Part shown: positions 55,152-64,000 of the stretch, piece by piece
Position numbering within the stretch: position 1 is the stretch's first letter
Layout: each line of letters begins with the position of its first letter
Source of the DNA: GCA-2862585 sp965277895
GTDB lineage: Bacteria; Bacteroidota; Bacteroidia; Flavobacteriales; UBA7312
Length of the DNA: 64,000 nt
Assembly: GCA_965277895.1 (NCBI GenBank)
Contig: CBDIDR010000001.1
Span: 1,697,645-1,761,644, forward strand
Direction: 5' to 3'
Translations under genes and position numbers: made by a program
Notes under the pieces: model-generated
Seen by the model: only the letters and a program-made list of their open reading frames with translations
Told to the model about the DNA's origin: nothing
Database searches by the model: none

Positions 55152-58100
55152 TTTTTTCTTCTTCTTATTCATTTTTGTATTTCTTAACTCTTTTTCACAA
55201 CAAAATACGTTTGTAAGAACATACAATTTACCTAGCATGAATGGCGGATTGGCTCTGGCAATTCATGAAGATGGAGGATTCATTGGCACTGGACAACATG
55301 ATGACCAAGGTTGTAAAGTTTATGCCTATAGAGTTGATGAATGTGGTAACTTAATTTGGTTGAATCTATATCATTCAGGTGGTGGGCTGACCATATATTC
55401 ATCCGAAGATAACGGCATAATTATTGGAGGTGAAATGGGTGGTGCTAGTTTACTCAAAATTGACGATGATGGAAACTCTGAATGGTGTAAATCATATTCT
55501 GGAATTGGCTCATACATTTGTTCTGTAATAGAAACAAGCGATGGGAGTTACTTTGCAGGTGCAACAAGTGCGGTTATAAAAACAGATAGTATTGGTGAGA
55601 TTGAATGGACTCAATCTGTTAGCGGTGGTAAAGTACATGCTGTTGATGAATTCTCAAATGGAGATTTAATGTTCTTTTCAACAGATTTTGGCTCTACAAA
55701 CTTTATTGTTGGTAGAATGTCACCTGATGGAACTATTATTTGGGAATATTCTTATGGTATAGGCGGAGCAACATTTGTTGACCATGCGGAATGGGCAGGA
55801 GAAGCATTAATTGATGAATCAGATAATATTGTAATCACCTCGAATATTCCTGACAATAATGGGGATATTATCATCTCAAAAATCAACTCCTCAGGTTCTA
55901 CAATGGCATCAAAACGATTTGGCTCACTAACAAGCCAAGATATAACAAGATCCATAAGTAAGGGCCTGAACGGAGGATATGTAATTGCTGGGGCAACATA
56001 TGGTTATGGAGCTGACACCTCCTTAATTTCTCAAAATTCATTACATCCCCCTGAAAATATTTCTTCCAGAAATATTTTAATTGTAAAGGTTGATAATGAT
56101 TTAGAATTAGAATGGTCTAGTGTCATTGGCTCAACTGGAAATGATAAAGGCATAGGTGTTAGAGCAAATAACGATAATGGATATACAATATCCGCTTATA
56201 CTGATGGTGCATTTTTTAATTCAGATTCATTTGACCCTCTATTTATCAAAACAGATAGTTTAGGACAAATTAATTGCCAACAATACTCACCTGAAATTGA
56301 TTCGGATGATATTACTTTCGATAGATTTGATGCTAGTAATTCAACACCATTAACGGTCACAACTAATTCACTAAGCTTCAACACAACATCTATAAATCCA
56401 AACGACTATTACATGTGTTTGGATTGCTCAACATCCCCAGACTTTTACATTAGTGACACTACAATCTGTATAGGGGACACTACCTATTTTGTAAATGAAA
56501 GCTCAGGATTAATTTGTTACCAAAGTTGGTTTGTGGATGGTGTGCCAATTCCAACTGAGGCAGACTCTATTGCATATGTTTTCGAAACAAGTGGTAATCA
56601 TACAGTTAGATTAGAAACTAATTGTGGGTCAATCACAACGTCCTATGAGCTTGATATTTACGTTAATTATCTAGACTTTGATATAACTTCCGTAAGTAAC
56701 TACAATGGTTATGAAGTTTCATGCAATGGTGGTAATGATGGCTTTCTAGAAACAACGGCTTTTTCACCCTACCCTCCTATTAATTTCAGTTGGAATAATG
56801 GAACAAACTCCAGTAATATATATTCTATTGAAGCTGGAGAACATTCACTAGTCATTTCAGATGATTTTGGATGTGTTATTGATACAACTATAATTTTTAC
56901 AGAACCAACAGCTATTCAATCCATTATTCAATCCGTTAATGATTACAATGGATACGATGTTAGTTGCTATGGAAATAATGACGGCGAAATAGTATCATCT
57001 GTTTCAGGTGGAATTAGCCCATACACTATCGGTTGGTCAAACTTTGGAGGTAATGTATCCAATTCTTATAATATTGATAATCTAGAAGCAAGCACCTATT
57101 TCTTAAATGTAATTGATGATAATGGCTGTATATATAATGCAAATATTGTACTAAATGAACCTACTGCTTTAGTATCAAATTTGAGTTCAGCTAACAATTA
57201 TAACGGCTATGATATTAGTTGTTATGGCTATAGTGATGGAGAGATTAATTCAGATATAAATGGTGGAATTAGTCCATATTTCCTTTCATGGAGTAATGGT
57301 TTTAACTCGCAAAACATAAGTAATTTAACTCAAGGTGAGTATCAATTAGAAATTACTGATTTAAATGGCTGTACTCAATCAAGTTCAATTATATTAAGTG
57401 AACCAAGTGAATTGACGTCGAACATTCAATCAGCAAATAACTACAACGGTTTTGAAATTAGTTGTACAGGCTACTTTGATGGAGAAATTGACCTGACAAT
57501 CAATGGTGGTGTTTTACCCTATAATTTCATTTGGAATAATGGTGCAACTAGTGAAGATTTAGTGAATATTGCAGCAGGTAATTATGATGTAACAGTTACT
57601 GACGGTAATAATTGCCTAATAAATTCTACAATAAACCTAACTGAACCTATCCCCTTTTCATTTTCCTCAATAACGTCCGATTTCAATGGCTATAATATTA
57701 GTTGCTTTGATGGAAATAATGGCTTTATTGACTATACCATTGGAGGTAGTGTTAGCCCATATAATTTCAATTGGAATGGTCCAAATGGATTTACAAGTAG
57801 TAATGAAGATATTAATAACTTATCATCAGGCAATTATTCACTTCAATTAATTGATGATAATGGCTGCTTACATTCTGCTAGTTTTGAACTAATAGAGCCT
57901 TCAATTTTAATTTCTGAAATAAATTCACTGACTGATTACAATGGCTATAATATAAGTTGTCACGGTTTTAATGATGGGGCTATAGAAGTGGAATACTCGG
58001 GGGGAGTTCCTTCCTATGACGTTTTGTGGGAAAGTGGTGAAAGCTCGGACATATTAACTAATTTAAGTGCTAGTGATTACCTATCTGTTATTGTCAGAGA

Positions 58101-58539
58101 TTTAAATAACTGTCAAATAATAGACTCCATTCAGCTAATAGAACCTTCTCCCCTAACTTCTAGCATTAGCTCTGTGTTTGACTATAATGGATATGAAATA
58201 AGTTGTCATAATTATACAGATGGTGGAATTAATCTAGATATCTTTGGTGGGGTTGCCCCTTACTCAACATCTTGGAATAATGGTGAGACTGTGGAGGATT
58301 TAAATAATTTAAGCGAAGGCTTCTATTCTGTTTCATTTGTAGATCAAAACAACTGTTCAAACAGTAATCAAATCACTTTAAATGAACCTACTCCGCTTAT
58401 TTTAAACTTTGATATAAGTAATTACAACGGATTCAATATAAGCTGTAATGGCTTTGAAGATGGTTTTATTAACACATTGGTAAGTGGTTCTGTTCCAAAT
58501 CCTTACTCCGCTTATTTTCATATGAATGGAATACTGTAA
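55138..58539 (+). CDS. SprB-repeat secreted protein, N-terminal part of a broken gene
   Basis: Predicted T9SS type B cargo that loses its reading frame before the sorting domain. The 1133-residue frame has a signal peptide (about 1-21, ending NSFSQ), beta-propeller-like repeats (about 25-430; IGTGQHDDQGCKVYAYRVDE.., GGYVIAGATYGYG, DNGYTISAYTDG), an Ig/PKD-like domain (about 430-515) and eight SprB repeats that each begin NGY(E/D/N)(V/I)SC (e.g. NGYDVSCYGNNDGEIVSSVS). It stops at 58537-58539 in the eighth. The remaining part is in another frame from 58598. Last gene of the SprB-like operon; it overlaps the 104-residue gene by 14 bases. Confidence 0.85.
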   Translation: MTKSNFFFFLFIFVFLNSFSQQNTFVRTYNLPSMNGGLALAIHEDGGFIGTGQHDDQGCKVYAYRVDECGNLIWLNLYHSGGGLTIYSSEDNGIIIGGEMGGASLLKIDDDGNSEWCKSYSGIGSYICSVIETSDGSYFAGATSAVIKTDSIGEIEWTQSVSGGKVHAVDEFSNGDLMFFSTDFGSTNFIVGRMSPDGTIIWEYSYGIGGATFVDHAEWAGEALIDESDNIVITSNIPDNNGDIIISKINSSGSTMASKRFGSLTSQDITRSISKGLNGGYVIAGATYGYGADTSLISQNSLHPPENISSRNILIVKVDNDLELEWSSVIGSTGNDKGIGVRANNDNGYTISAYTDGAFFNSDSFDPLFIKTDSLGQINCQQYSPEIDSDDITFDRFDASNSTPLTVTTNSLSFNTTSINPNDYYMCLDCSTSPDFYISDTTICIGDTTYFVNESSGLICYQSWFVDGVPIPTEADSIAYVFETSGNHTVRLETNCGSITTSYELDIYVNYLDFDITSVSNYNGYEVSCNGGNDGFLETTAFSPYPPINFSWNNGTNSSNIYSIEAGEHSLVISDDFGCVIDTTIIFTEPTAIQSIIQSVNDYNGYDVSCYGNNDGEIVSSVSGGISPYTIGWSNFGGNVSNSYNIDNLEASTYFLNVIDDNGCIYNANIVLNEPTALVSNLSSANNYNGYDISCYGYSDGEINSDINGGISPYFLSWSNGFNSQNISNLTQGEYQLEITDLNGCTQSSSIILSEPSELTSNIQSANNYNGFEISCTGYFDGEIDLTINGGVLPYNFIWNNGATSEDLVNIAAGNYDVTVTDGNNCLINSTINLTEPIPFSFSSITSDFNGYNISCFDGNNGFIDYTIGGSVSPYNFNWNGPNGFTSSNEDINNLSSGNYSLQLIDDNGCLHSASFELIEPSILISEINSLTDYNGYNISCHGFNDGAIEVEYSGGVPSYDVLWESGESSDILTNLSASDYLSVIVRDLNNCQIIDSIQLIEPSPLTSSISSVFDYNGYEISCHNYTDGGINLDIFGGVAPYSTSWNNGETVEDLNNLSEGFYSVSFVDQNNCSNSNQITLNEPTPLILNFDISNYNGFNISCNGFEDGFINTLVSGSVPNPYSAYFHMNGIL

Positions 58540-58597
58540 TGGCTTTAAATACTCAAAAGTGGTTCTGTATCCGCCTTCATATGAATTACGGGCTTAA

Positions 58598-59461
58598 ATA
58601 CTCTTATTCCTTCTTTCATCAGGTAATTATAGTCTGCAAGTTTCTGATTTAAACAATTGCCAAATTTTTGAAGAGGCTTTTCTTACACAACCAAATGACT
58701 TTTTTATTAACTTAAACTTTTCTAGTGATACGTGTAGCAAAGGTATTGGGAAAGGTGAGGTATACATTACGCCAGAAGCAAATCCTTATCAAATTTTATG
58801 GTCAAATGGGGAAACAGATTATGAGATTAATAATTTATTCAGCGGGAATAATTCAGTAAGTGTTACTGATATGTATGGCTGCGAAAAGTCTATTGATTTT
58901 TTCACTGGTGACTTAACGAGCCCCATAGCTAACTTTTACATGGAGCCTGAAAATGATACCCTATTTTTCCAAGTGAATTCCAATCTTAATTTCTTTGACG
59001 AAAGTACAGACAGTTGGTCAATAATTAATTCATGGAACTGGGATTTTGGAGATGGTAATAGCGACACTACAATGAATACAAGCCATGCTTATAACTCCAT
59101 TGGCTACTACAATGTTTTGTTAAGAATTCATAATATTCATGGGTGTATGGATACTGTTTCTAAAATTCTTGAAATAAGTGATTTTATAATTCATTTTCCT
59201 AACGCCTTTACTCCTCAAGGAGATTTAATTAATGAACGATTTACCGCTCGTGGCATTAATGTCAAAGAACTTCATATGACTATTTATTCTAGATGGGGTG
59301 AAAAGATATTTATTACGACTGATATAAATGAAGGATGGAATGGGACGTATCAGTCTACAGGTAAAAAATGCCCCCAAGGAGTATATGTTTATGATGTACA
59401 CATAACGGATGCATTTGGAGACTTACACCGATTCACTGGAGATGTGACTCTTATTGATTAG
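58598..59461 (+). pseudogene. C-terminal part of the broken SprB-repeat protein (PKD + type B sorting domain)
   Basis: Open frame, shifted relative to the upstream part, that continues the same protein. It begins LSSGNYSLQVSDLNNC (end of a SprB repeat), then has one more degenerate repeat, a PKD domain (INSWNWDFGDGNSDTTMNTSHAY) and a type B sorting domain (FPNAFTPQGDLINERF, IYSRWGEKIF, WNGTYQSTGKKCPQGVYVYD). The first ATG is at 58871, inside the protein, so it is not an independent gene start and has no signal peptide. An intact gene would encode about 1430 residues. Either the gene is a pseudogene or the sequence is wrong between 58490 and 58620. Its last bases overlap the converging hydrolase gene. 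Confidence 0.8.
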
Positions 59462-60326
59462 ACTCAATAAATTCTTGCACAGAATTTAGATAGTTTTGGT
59501 AACCCATTGTTTGTGGAACTCCATCTTGGCCATGATTAGCTCCTTCAACTCTTATATATGTAGAATCTGAACCGAAATAATTGGATATTATAGCCTCTCC
59601 ATTAGTAATGGCTACATAATCGTCTTCAATACCGTGCATCCACATTAGTGGCTGATCAACTAATTTTATTTTCTCTGCATTATCAAATTCTAAGTCGGTA
59701 ATATACGAAGCTGATACTTCAATAAAAGTAGACTCTTGAGCAATAAAGTCCGTTGAGGCAAAAGGAGACTCAAGTATTAGCTTTACAGGAAATTCATTAC
59801 CCATTCCATAAGCTGTTAAATCAGTTGCTGGTGCGGACCCTAGACTAAACCCATAAATGATGATACGTTGTGAAATAGCCCCTTCATTCAATAACCATTG
59901 ATAAGCGGCTCTAACGTCTTCGTACATACCTTGTTCTGTTGGCGTGCCTTCTGACTTACCATATCCTCTGTAATCAAACATTAATACACCATAACGTTCC
60001 TTTCCTCCACAGTTAGCTAAAAGCTTAGCACGCTGCCAATAGTGATCCATATGGCGTGTTTGTCCATGGCAATACAAGATGATAGTGTCAGTATCAATAT
60101 CGCTGAGTTCACCAATATAAATAGCGGCAATATCAAAGCCATTAGAGTTAACCGAAAACTCATGTATATTTTGAACATTGTATGTACTATCCAACTTAAA
60201 GTCTAAATCCGTGTTATAATCATCCAATAAATAATCTGTGATGGTTTCATTATAAAAAGCAATATCATTGAGTTTTATACAAGCTGTTAGTCCAAATACG
60301 ATTATTAAAAAAACTATATATCTCAT
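59451..60326 (-). CDS. Alpha/beta hydrolase lipoprotein
   Basis: A 291-residue predicted lipoprotein (signal ending FGLTAC) of the alpha/beta hydrolase superfamily. The oxyanion and nucleophile regions are visible: LYCHGQTRHMDHYW, VLMFDYRGYGKSEG, then the nucleophile elbow IIYGFSLGSAPA with Ser. An acidic residue lies in MHGIEDDYVAITNGE and the catalytic His in EGANHGQDG. Substrate is unknown; it resembles the peptidase S9-like and carboxylesterase 'BEM46-type' hydrolases. It is followed on the same strand (two-base spacing) by no further gene; upstream is a barrel-like lipoprotein gene 1 base away. Confidence 0.85.
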   Translation of the reverse strand: MRYIVFLIIVFGLTACIKLNDIAFYNETITDYLLDDYNTDLDFKLDSTYNVQNIHEFSVNSNGFDIAAIYIGELSDIDTDTIILYCHGQTRHMDHYWQRAKLLANCGGKERYGVLMFDYRGYGKSEGTPTEQGMYEDVRAAYQWLLNEGAISQRIIIYGFSLGSAPATDLTAYGMGNEFPVKLILESPFASTDFIAQESTFIEVSASYITDLEFDNAEKIKLVDQPLMWMHGIEDDYVAITNGEAIISNYFGSDSTYIRVEGANHGQDGVPQTMGYQNYLNSVQEFIESNQ

Positions 60327-60327
60327 T

Positions 60328-60972
60328 TTAAAATCGTTTAGTCAATGTTAAATAAATACCCGTAGCTCCCCTGTCCCCCATTATGCTTTGATAGGGCAAA
60401 AAGACTTTAGAATTATCTTCTCCTGGAGCTAACAACTTTAATTCAGCACCAAGCTCGTAAGTCTTCATTTTAAATGTATAACCGAAATGTGGATTTATGA
60501 CTCCTATTCGATTTTCGTCAAGCATCTGAGTGTCTATCCAAATGGAGTAGCCTAGGTGCAATCGTTGTTTATTAGCATTCAAGTTCCAATAGGCATTGCC
60601 GTCAATTTGTGGCCATAACTTAGCGTTACCTTTACTTAATTCTGTGATAAAGTTTAGGGCTAATGATGAAGAAACTGCTGGAATCCAACGTTCTTGATCG
60701 CGTACATGTGATACTATACCAACTTCTGTTTGGAAATTATTAAAGATTAAAGATGTGGTATGTAAACTTCCAAAAACGGTTAGCTTTTCTGTAATTCCGT
60801 TACCATAAGTCAAGGAAGTCAATGGAACTGGAATAGTCATATCTGCATATTCAATAAGCGAACCTCCTATATTGAAAGATACCGCCTGTTCACCCTTATC
60901 TAATGGCTCAATGAACCTTGAGGGGGCACAAGATGAAACACAAATTAATAGAATCAATAAGCCTTTATTCAT
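60328..60972 (-). CDS. Barrel-like outer-membrane lipoprotein, unknown function
   Basis: Not recognised beyond its architecture. The 214-residue product has a lipoprotein signal (MNKGLLILLICVSSC, lipobox VSSC) and alternating strands (e.g. VSFNIGGSLIEYADMTI, LTVFGSLHTTSLIFNNFQTE, HLGYSIWIDTQML) that end in a terminal strand GIYLTLTKRF with a C-terminal Phe, as in outer-membrane barrels. It is one base upstream of the hydrolase gene, so the pair is probably co-transcribed. A terminator of the upstream wzc gene lies just before it, so it likely has its own promoter. Confidence 0.65.
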   Translation of the reverse strand: MNKGLLILLICVSSCAPSRFIEPLDKGEQAVSFNIGGSLIEYADMTIPVPLTSLTYGNGITEKLTVFGSLHTTSLIFNNFQTEVGIVSHVRDQERWIPAVSSSLALNFITELSKGNAKLWPQIDGNAYWNLNANKQRLHLGYSIWIDTQMLDENRIGVINPHFGYTFKMKTYELGAELKLLAPGEDNSKVFLPYQSIMGDRGATGIYLTLTKRF

Positions 60973-60983
60973 TTTATAAATAT

Positions 60984-61015
60984 AAAAAAAGACCCGTTAG
61001 AAATCTAACGGGTCT
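60984..61015 (-). terminator. Rho-independent terminator after the Wzc-type kinase gene
   Basis: On the minus strand AGACCCGTTAGA pairs with TCTAACGGGTCT around a 2-base loop and is followed by TTTTTTTA. It lies about 20 bases after the kinase stop. Confidence 0.85.
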
Positions 61016-61033
61016 AATTGAATTGATTAATCG

Positions 61034-63403
61034 TTAGGATGGATTGTCACCATCGTCTGAATTGTAGCCATAACCATAGCCATAGTTATAGGAGTATTTA
61101 TAGCCGTAGCCGTAGCCGTAACCATAAGTATTCATTTTACCTAAGCCATTAAGTACTAGCCCTATGTTTTTAATCTTATCGTCTTTAATTAAATCTTTAA
61201 TAAAGTTCAATACTTCTTTGTCAGAGTGGTTACAACGCGTTACAAATAAAACTACGTCAGCCAGATGAGAAATAGTTAAGGTATCCGAAACTAATAAAGA
61301 TGGTGGTGTATCAATAATGATGTAGTCATACTTTGATTTTGCTTGCTCAAGCAGTATATCAAGGTTACCATTACTTAACAATTGAGCTGGATTTGGCGGT
61401 ATAGTACCTCCCAAAAGGATATCACAATTTAATTCTGAATTTGGTTTTAATAAAGCAGCTTCCCAATTCATAGTTTTATCCATTAAGAAATTCGTCAAAC
61501 CTAAGACCGTTTTCTTAACGTTTATGTACTTATGAATCTGAGGGTTGTGTAAATCTGCTCCTAATAGAAGCACTTTTTTGTCAAATGACGAATAAGTAAG
61601 AGCAAGGTTTAAAGCGGAAAAGGTTTTACCTTCCCCTTTTACGGTGGAAGTATTCATAATCACTTTTCCACCTTTAGTTTCTTTTGGCAGAATAAAATTA
61701 AGGTTTGAACTCAACACTCTAAATGATTCGGCCAGAACTGAGCGTTCTTTTGATGACTCTATCATCTTATTACTTTGCTCTACTATTTCAGGTATTTCAG
61801 CAATTATAGGAGCACCTATATTAAGCTCAAGTAAATCATCTTTAGAATAAATTTTTGTGTCAAATAAAAATAATAGGTATAATACTCCAAAAGGTATTAA
61901 TAAACCCAATAAAAGAGCTCCTAAATAAATAATTTTGGGTTTTGGTGATACTGGAATATTGTCCGTAATAGCATACTCTACTACCTTTATACTTGGCTCA
62001 GTAACGGCATAGCTTACTTCAGCTTCTTCTCTTTTTTGTAATAAGAAAAGATAAAGCGCTTCCTTGATTTCTTGATTACGCTCAATGGCTCTCAGTATTT
62101 TTTCCTTTTCTGGTAAGTCAGAAACACGGCTATCGTATTCAAAATACTGTTTAGATAACTTTGCTTTTAGATTATTTAACTGACTTAAATGGTTTTGTAA
62201 AGAGAATATAATATTTGAACGCGAGTCGCTAATAACATTATCCATTTGTTTAATGGATGGATTGTTTAAGCCTGCACTAAGAATTAATTTCTTTCTCTCT
62301 AAAATGGTTTGATTATAGTCAGAAATTAAGGAATTAATTTCCGCATTCTCTATACCAATATTAGCGGGCAATAGTTCTAAATCAGAATTATTAAGTGTAG
62401 CAATCAAAAGATTGGTAACTGATATTTGATTTTCAACCGAAAAAATACTCTCCTCTGATCTAAAACTTTGTTCTAGAGAAATGGCTGAATTGGCTGATAA
62501 ATCCACTAGATTATTATCAACTTTATAAAGTTGTTTTACAATTTCAATAGAGTCCAATTCCATAGAAAGATAGGCATATCTATCGTTTACGAAATCAATA
62601 GTTCTTTTATGTATTAACTGTCTGTCTTGTATTCCATCCTTGTTAAAAACTTTGATAAGTTCATTTATGACGTTTTCAGCATACTCTTTATTAGTTGACT
62701 TTAAACTCAAGGAAATAATTTCACTTTCTTTTCCTACGGATTCAATGATTATATCCTTTTTCAATGAGGCTACAATATCATTAATAGGCTGAAATATAAT
62801 ATCAAAGCCTTCATAATTTTCACTCCAAATACCCTTATCAATATTGTGTATTTCAAATGGTAAATCATGAGTTGCCTTATAGGTTGAAAATTCTTTGAAT
62901 AAGTAGGTTTTATCATCATTATTGTAGTCAATAACCTCAAGACCGCCATCAGTTATGTTAAGGCGATACTCTTCCTTCGTAATGCTGTCCGCAACTCTTT
63001 CAGATGAATATTCAAAGGGTACTGTTACTTCTAATGATTCCATAATATCTCCAATGGCAACAAATGAAGTTGTTAGGTTTAAATTTCTGACAACTTCTTC
63101 CAATATGGGATATGATTTTAGGACTTCAACTTCATTCTCTAGATTTATCTTAGAGTGCGAAAATAAATCTTCGGCAGATGGTAGTTCCAATGAACTTTCT
63201 TTCTTATCCAGCACTTTTATTTTAGCTGTGGAAGTATAAACCTTAGAAGTATATCGTAAATAGATAAAGGCTGTAATCAAAAGAAGAATCGAAGCTCCTA
63301 AAAAGTATTTCCAAAAGGAAAAGTACTTGAAAAACTCCTTCCTAAAATCGAAGTTTTCTTCAGAGTCCATTTGGTTAAAATCAAAATTTGAAAATTGATT
63401 CAT
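61034..63403 (-). CDS. Wzc-type polysaccharide co-polymerase / BY-kinase
   Basis: Inner-membrane bacterial tyrosine kinase that controls capsule or exopolysaccharide assembly. The 789-residue product has an N-terminal Wzz domain with a membrane helix (about 34-52, FLGASILLLITAFIYLRY), long periplasmic coiled coils, and a second helix (about 495-515, PKIIYLGALLLGLLIPFGVLYLLF). The cytoplasmic kinase has Walker A (TVKGEGKTFSALNLAL), Walker A' (VLLLGADLHNP) and Walker B (YDYIIIDTPPSLL). The C-terminal tail is an 11-Tyr cluster (TYGYGYGYGYKYSYNYGYGY..), the usual autophosphorylation site. It starts just after a Wza-type gene. The Gly-Ala-Asp of Walker A' differs slightly from the usual I-D-A-D. 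Confidence 0.93.
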   Translation of the reverse strand: MNQFSNFDFNQMDSEENFDFRKEFFKYFSFWKYFLGASILLLITAFIYLRYTSKVYTSTAKIKVLDKKESSLELPSAEDLFSHSKINLENEVEVLKSYPILEEVVRNLNLTTSFVAIGDIMESLEVTVPFEYSSERVADSITKEEYRLNITDGGLEVIDYNNDDKTYLFKEFSTYKATHDLPFEIHNIDKGIWSENYEGFDIIFQPINDIVASLKKDIIIESVGKESEIISLSLKSTNKEYAENVINELIKVFNKDGIQDRQLIHKRTIDFVNDRYAYLSMELDSIEIVKQLYKVDNNLVDLSANSAISLEQSFRSEESIFSVENQISVTNLLIATLNNSDLELLPANIGIENAEINSLISDYNQTILERKKLILSAGLNNPSIKQMDNVISDSRSNIIFSLQNHLSQLNNLKAKLSKQYFEYDSRVSDLPEKEKILRAIERNQEIKEALYLFLLQKREEAEVSYAVTEPSIKVVEYAITDNIPVSPKPKIIYLGALLLGLLIPFGVLYLLFLFDTKIYSKDDLLELNIGAPIIAEIPEIVEQSNKMIESSKERSVLAESFRVLSSNLNFILPKETKGGKVIMNTSTVKGEGKTFSALNLALTYSSFDKKVLLLGADLHNPQIHKYINVKKTVLGLTNFLMDKTMNWEAALLKPNSELNCDILLGGTIPPNPAQLLSNGNLDILLEQAKSKYDYIIIDTPPSLLVSDTLTISHLADVVLFVTRCNHSDKEVLNFIKDLIKDDKIKNIGLVLNGLGKMNTYGYGYGYGYKYSYNYGYGYGYNSDDGDNPS

Positions 63404-63404
63404 A

Positions 63405-64000
63405 CTAGTTGTTTGTTATTAGTAAGGTAATACTGAGTAAAAGAGACGCTATTGAAGCAACAGAAGCTGGACTGCCAATAAATCCTGCACTTTTAACTTT
63501 ACTGAATGATGGGTTAACAATAATTACATCATTATTTTTTATGAAATAGGTTGAGCTATTCAATAGTTCTGCCTTTGTTAGTTCGATTGTATATACTTCT
63601 CTTGTACCATTCTCTTCTCTAATGAGTTTTATGTCTTTACGTTTGCCATCAATGGTTAAATCTCCAGCATAACCTAAAGCTTGAAAAAGATTTAAATGCT
63701 GATCGTAGTAGGAATAAGTACCTGGCTTTGCAACCTCACCCAAAACGGTAAATTTTGAATTTACTCGTCTAACTTTAACTGTTGGATTTGTTAAGTGATT
63801 ACCCTCAAGTAATAATTGAGTGATTTTTGACTCTAGGTCATTTTCATTCAATCCATCAACACCAATTTTTCCTAAAACAGGGTAATTTATCATTTTAGAG
63901 TCATCAACAAGATATCCTTCTAATTTTAGAACATCGAGATTTTGAGAGCTTGTATTATTAGTAGTGATTTTATTATATGGAATAGCTGCCTCAGGAACAA
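63405..64000 (-). CDS. Wza-type polysaccharide export protein (5' partial)
   Basis: The gene runs off the right edge: the frame stays open to the last complete codon, so the ATG at 63893 is internal. What is seen is the end of the export domain (LDVLKLEGYLVDDSKMINYP-VLGKI), an SLBB domain (TVLGEVAKPGTYSYYDQHLN, LFQALGYAGDLT), and a C-terminal hydrophobic segment (about 20 residues, ending SLLLSITLLITNN). The last helix places it in the outer or inner membrane. It lies 1 base upstream of the Wzc-type kinase, its usual partner, and would form the outer-membrane channel of that system. Confidence 0.9.
   Translation of the reverse strand, partial: VPEAAIPYNKITTNNTSSQNLDVLKLEGYLVDDSKMINYPVLGKIGVDGLNENDLESKITQLLLEGNHLTNPTVKVRRVNSKFTVLGEVAKPGTYSYYDQHLNLFQALGYAGDLTIDGKRKDIKLIREENGTREVYTIELTKAELLNSSTYFIKNNDVIIVNPSFSKVKSAGFIGSPASVASIASLLLSITLLITNN

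Noticed and set aside
58500..58640. Programmed frameshift joining the two halves of the SprB-repeat gene
   Set aside because: No slippery heptamer or stimulatory hairpin is evident; frame 2 has its own stop at 58595, and one shift cannot restore the protein.
61040..61140. Microsatellite-like GCCATA/GCCGTA repeats
   Set aside because: They encode the Gly-Tyr tail of the Wzc-type kinase in frame and need no separate explanation.

Overview
The window is a stretch of a low-GC Bacteroidota chromosome, most likely from a marine, gliding-type member of the Flavobacteriales. The evidence is a type IX secretion and gliding gene set (gldA, porU, porV, a PorP/SprF barrel, gldJ), secreted giants ending in type A or type B T9SS sorting domains, promoters of the Bacteroidota form TAnnTTTG, and tRNAs without an encoded CCA. 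No phage, transposon or CRISPR array was seen.

Left part (1-9.6 kb). The 3' end of gldA is followed by a dense S-adenosylmethionine control region. A minus-strand promoter and a SAM-I riboswitch lead into only the first ~21 codons of a metH-like gene, which then runs into unrelated sequence and stops. On the plus strand the metK leader holds a candidate SAM-II-type pseudoknot. metK is followed by a minus-strand cluster of ABC-F, era and der, an initiator tRNA, a small plus-strand group (DUF1772 membrane protein, FMN reductase, unknown 81-residue protein), and ispF.

Core T9SS and envelope block (8.4-30.2 kb). porU, porV and ispF run on the minus strand, divergent from a PorP/SprF-family gene, gldJ and murF. 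Next come a Wzz-like co-polymerase and a long multi-SLBB export protein (minus), an acyl-CoA dehydrogenase divergent from anmK, a Glu/Leu/Phe/Val dehydrogenase, an MscS channel, NhaD, and an exbB-exbD-tonB-folC cluster. A tRNA-Val closes this part.

Surface-protein block (30.4-59.5 kb). A 3630-residue T9SS cargo carries eleven ~215-residue modules and nine near-identical 57-residue, Ca-binding-type repeats. A strong terminator separates it from a five-gene overlapping operon: a 3401-residue SprB-like adhesin with a TTG start, a SprF-like barrel fused to TSP3 repeats and an OmpA domain, a barrel/Glu-rich/SPOR protein, a 104-residue secreted protein, and a second SprB-repeat protein whose frame is broken near 58.54 kb. 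The PorU/PorV/PorP/GldJ products encoded upstream would export and anchor such cargo. The OmpA and SPOR modules suggest a peptidoglycan-anchored adhesin platform; this is inference.

Right end (59.5-64 kb). An alpha/beta hydrolase lipoprotein and a barrel-like lipoprotein are followed by a Wzc-type tyrosine kinase and the start of a Wza-type export gene that leaves the window. This is a second polysaccharide export module, distinct from the one at 17.5-21 kb.
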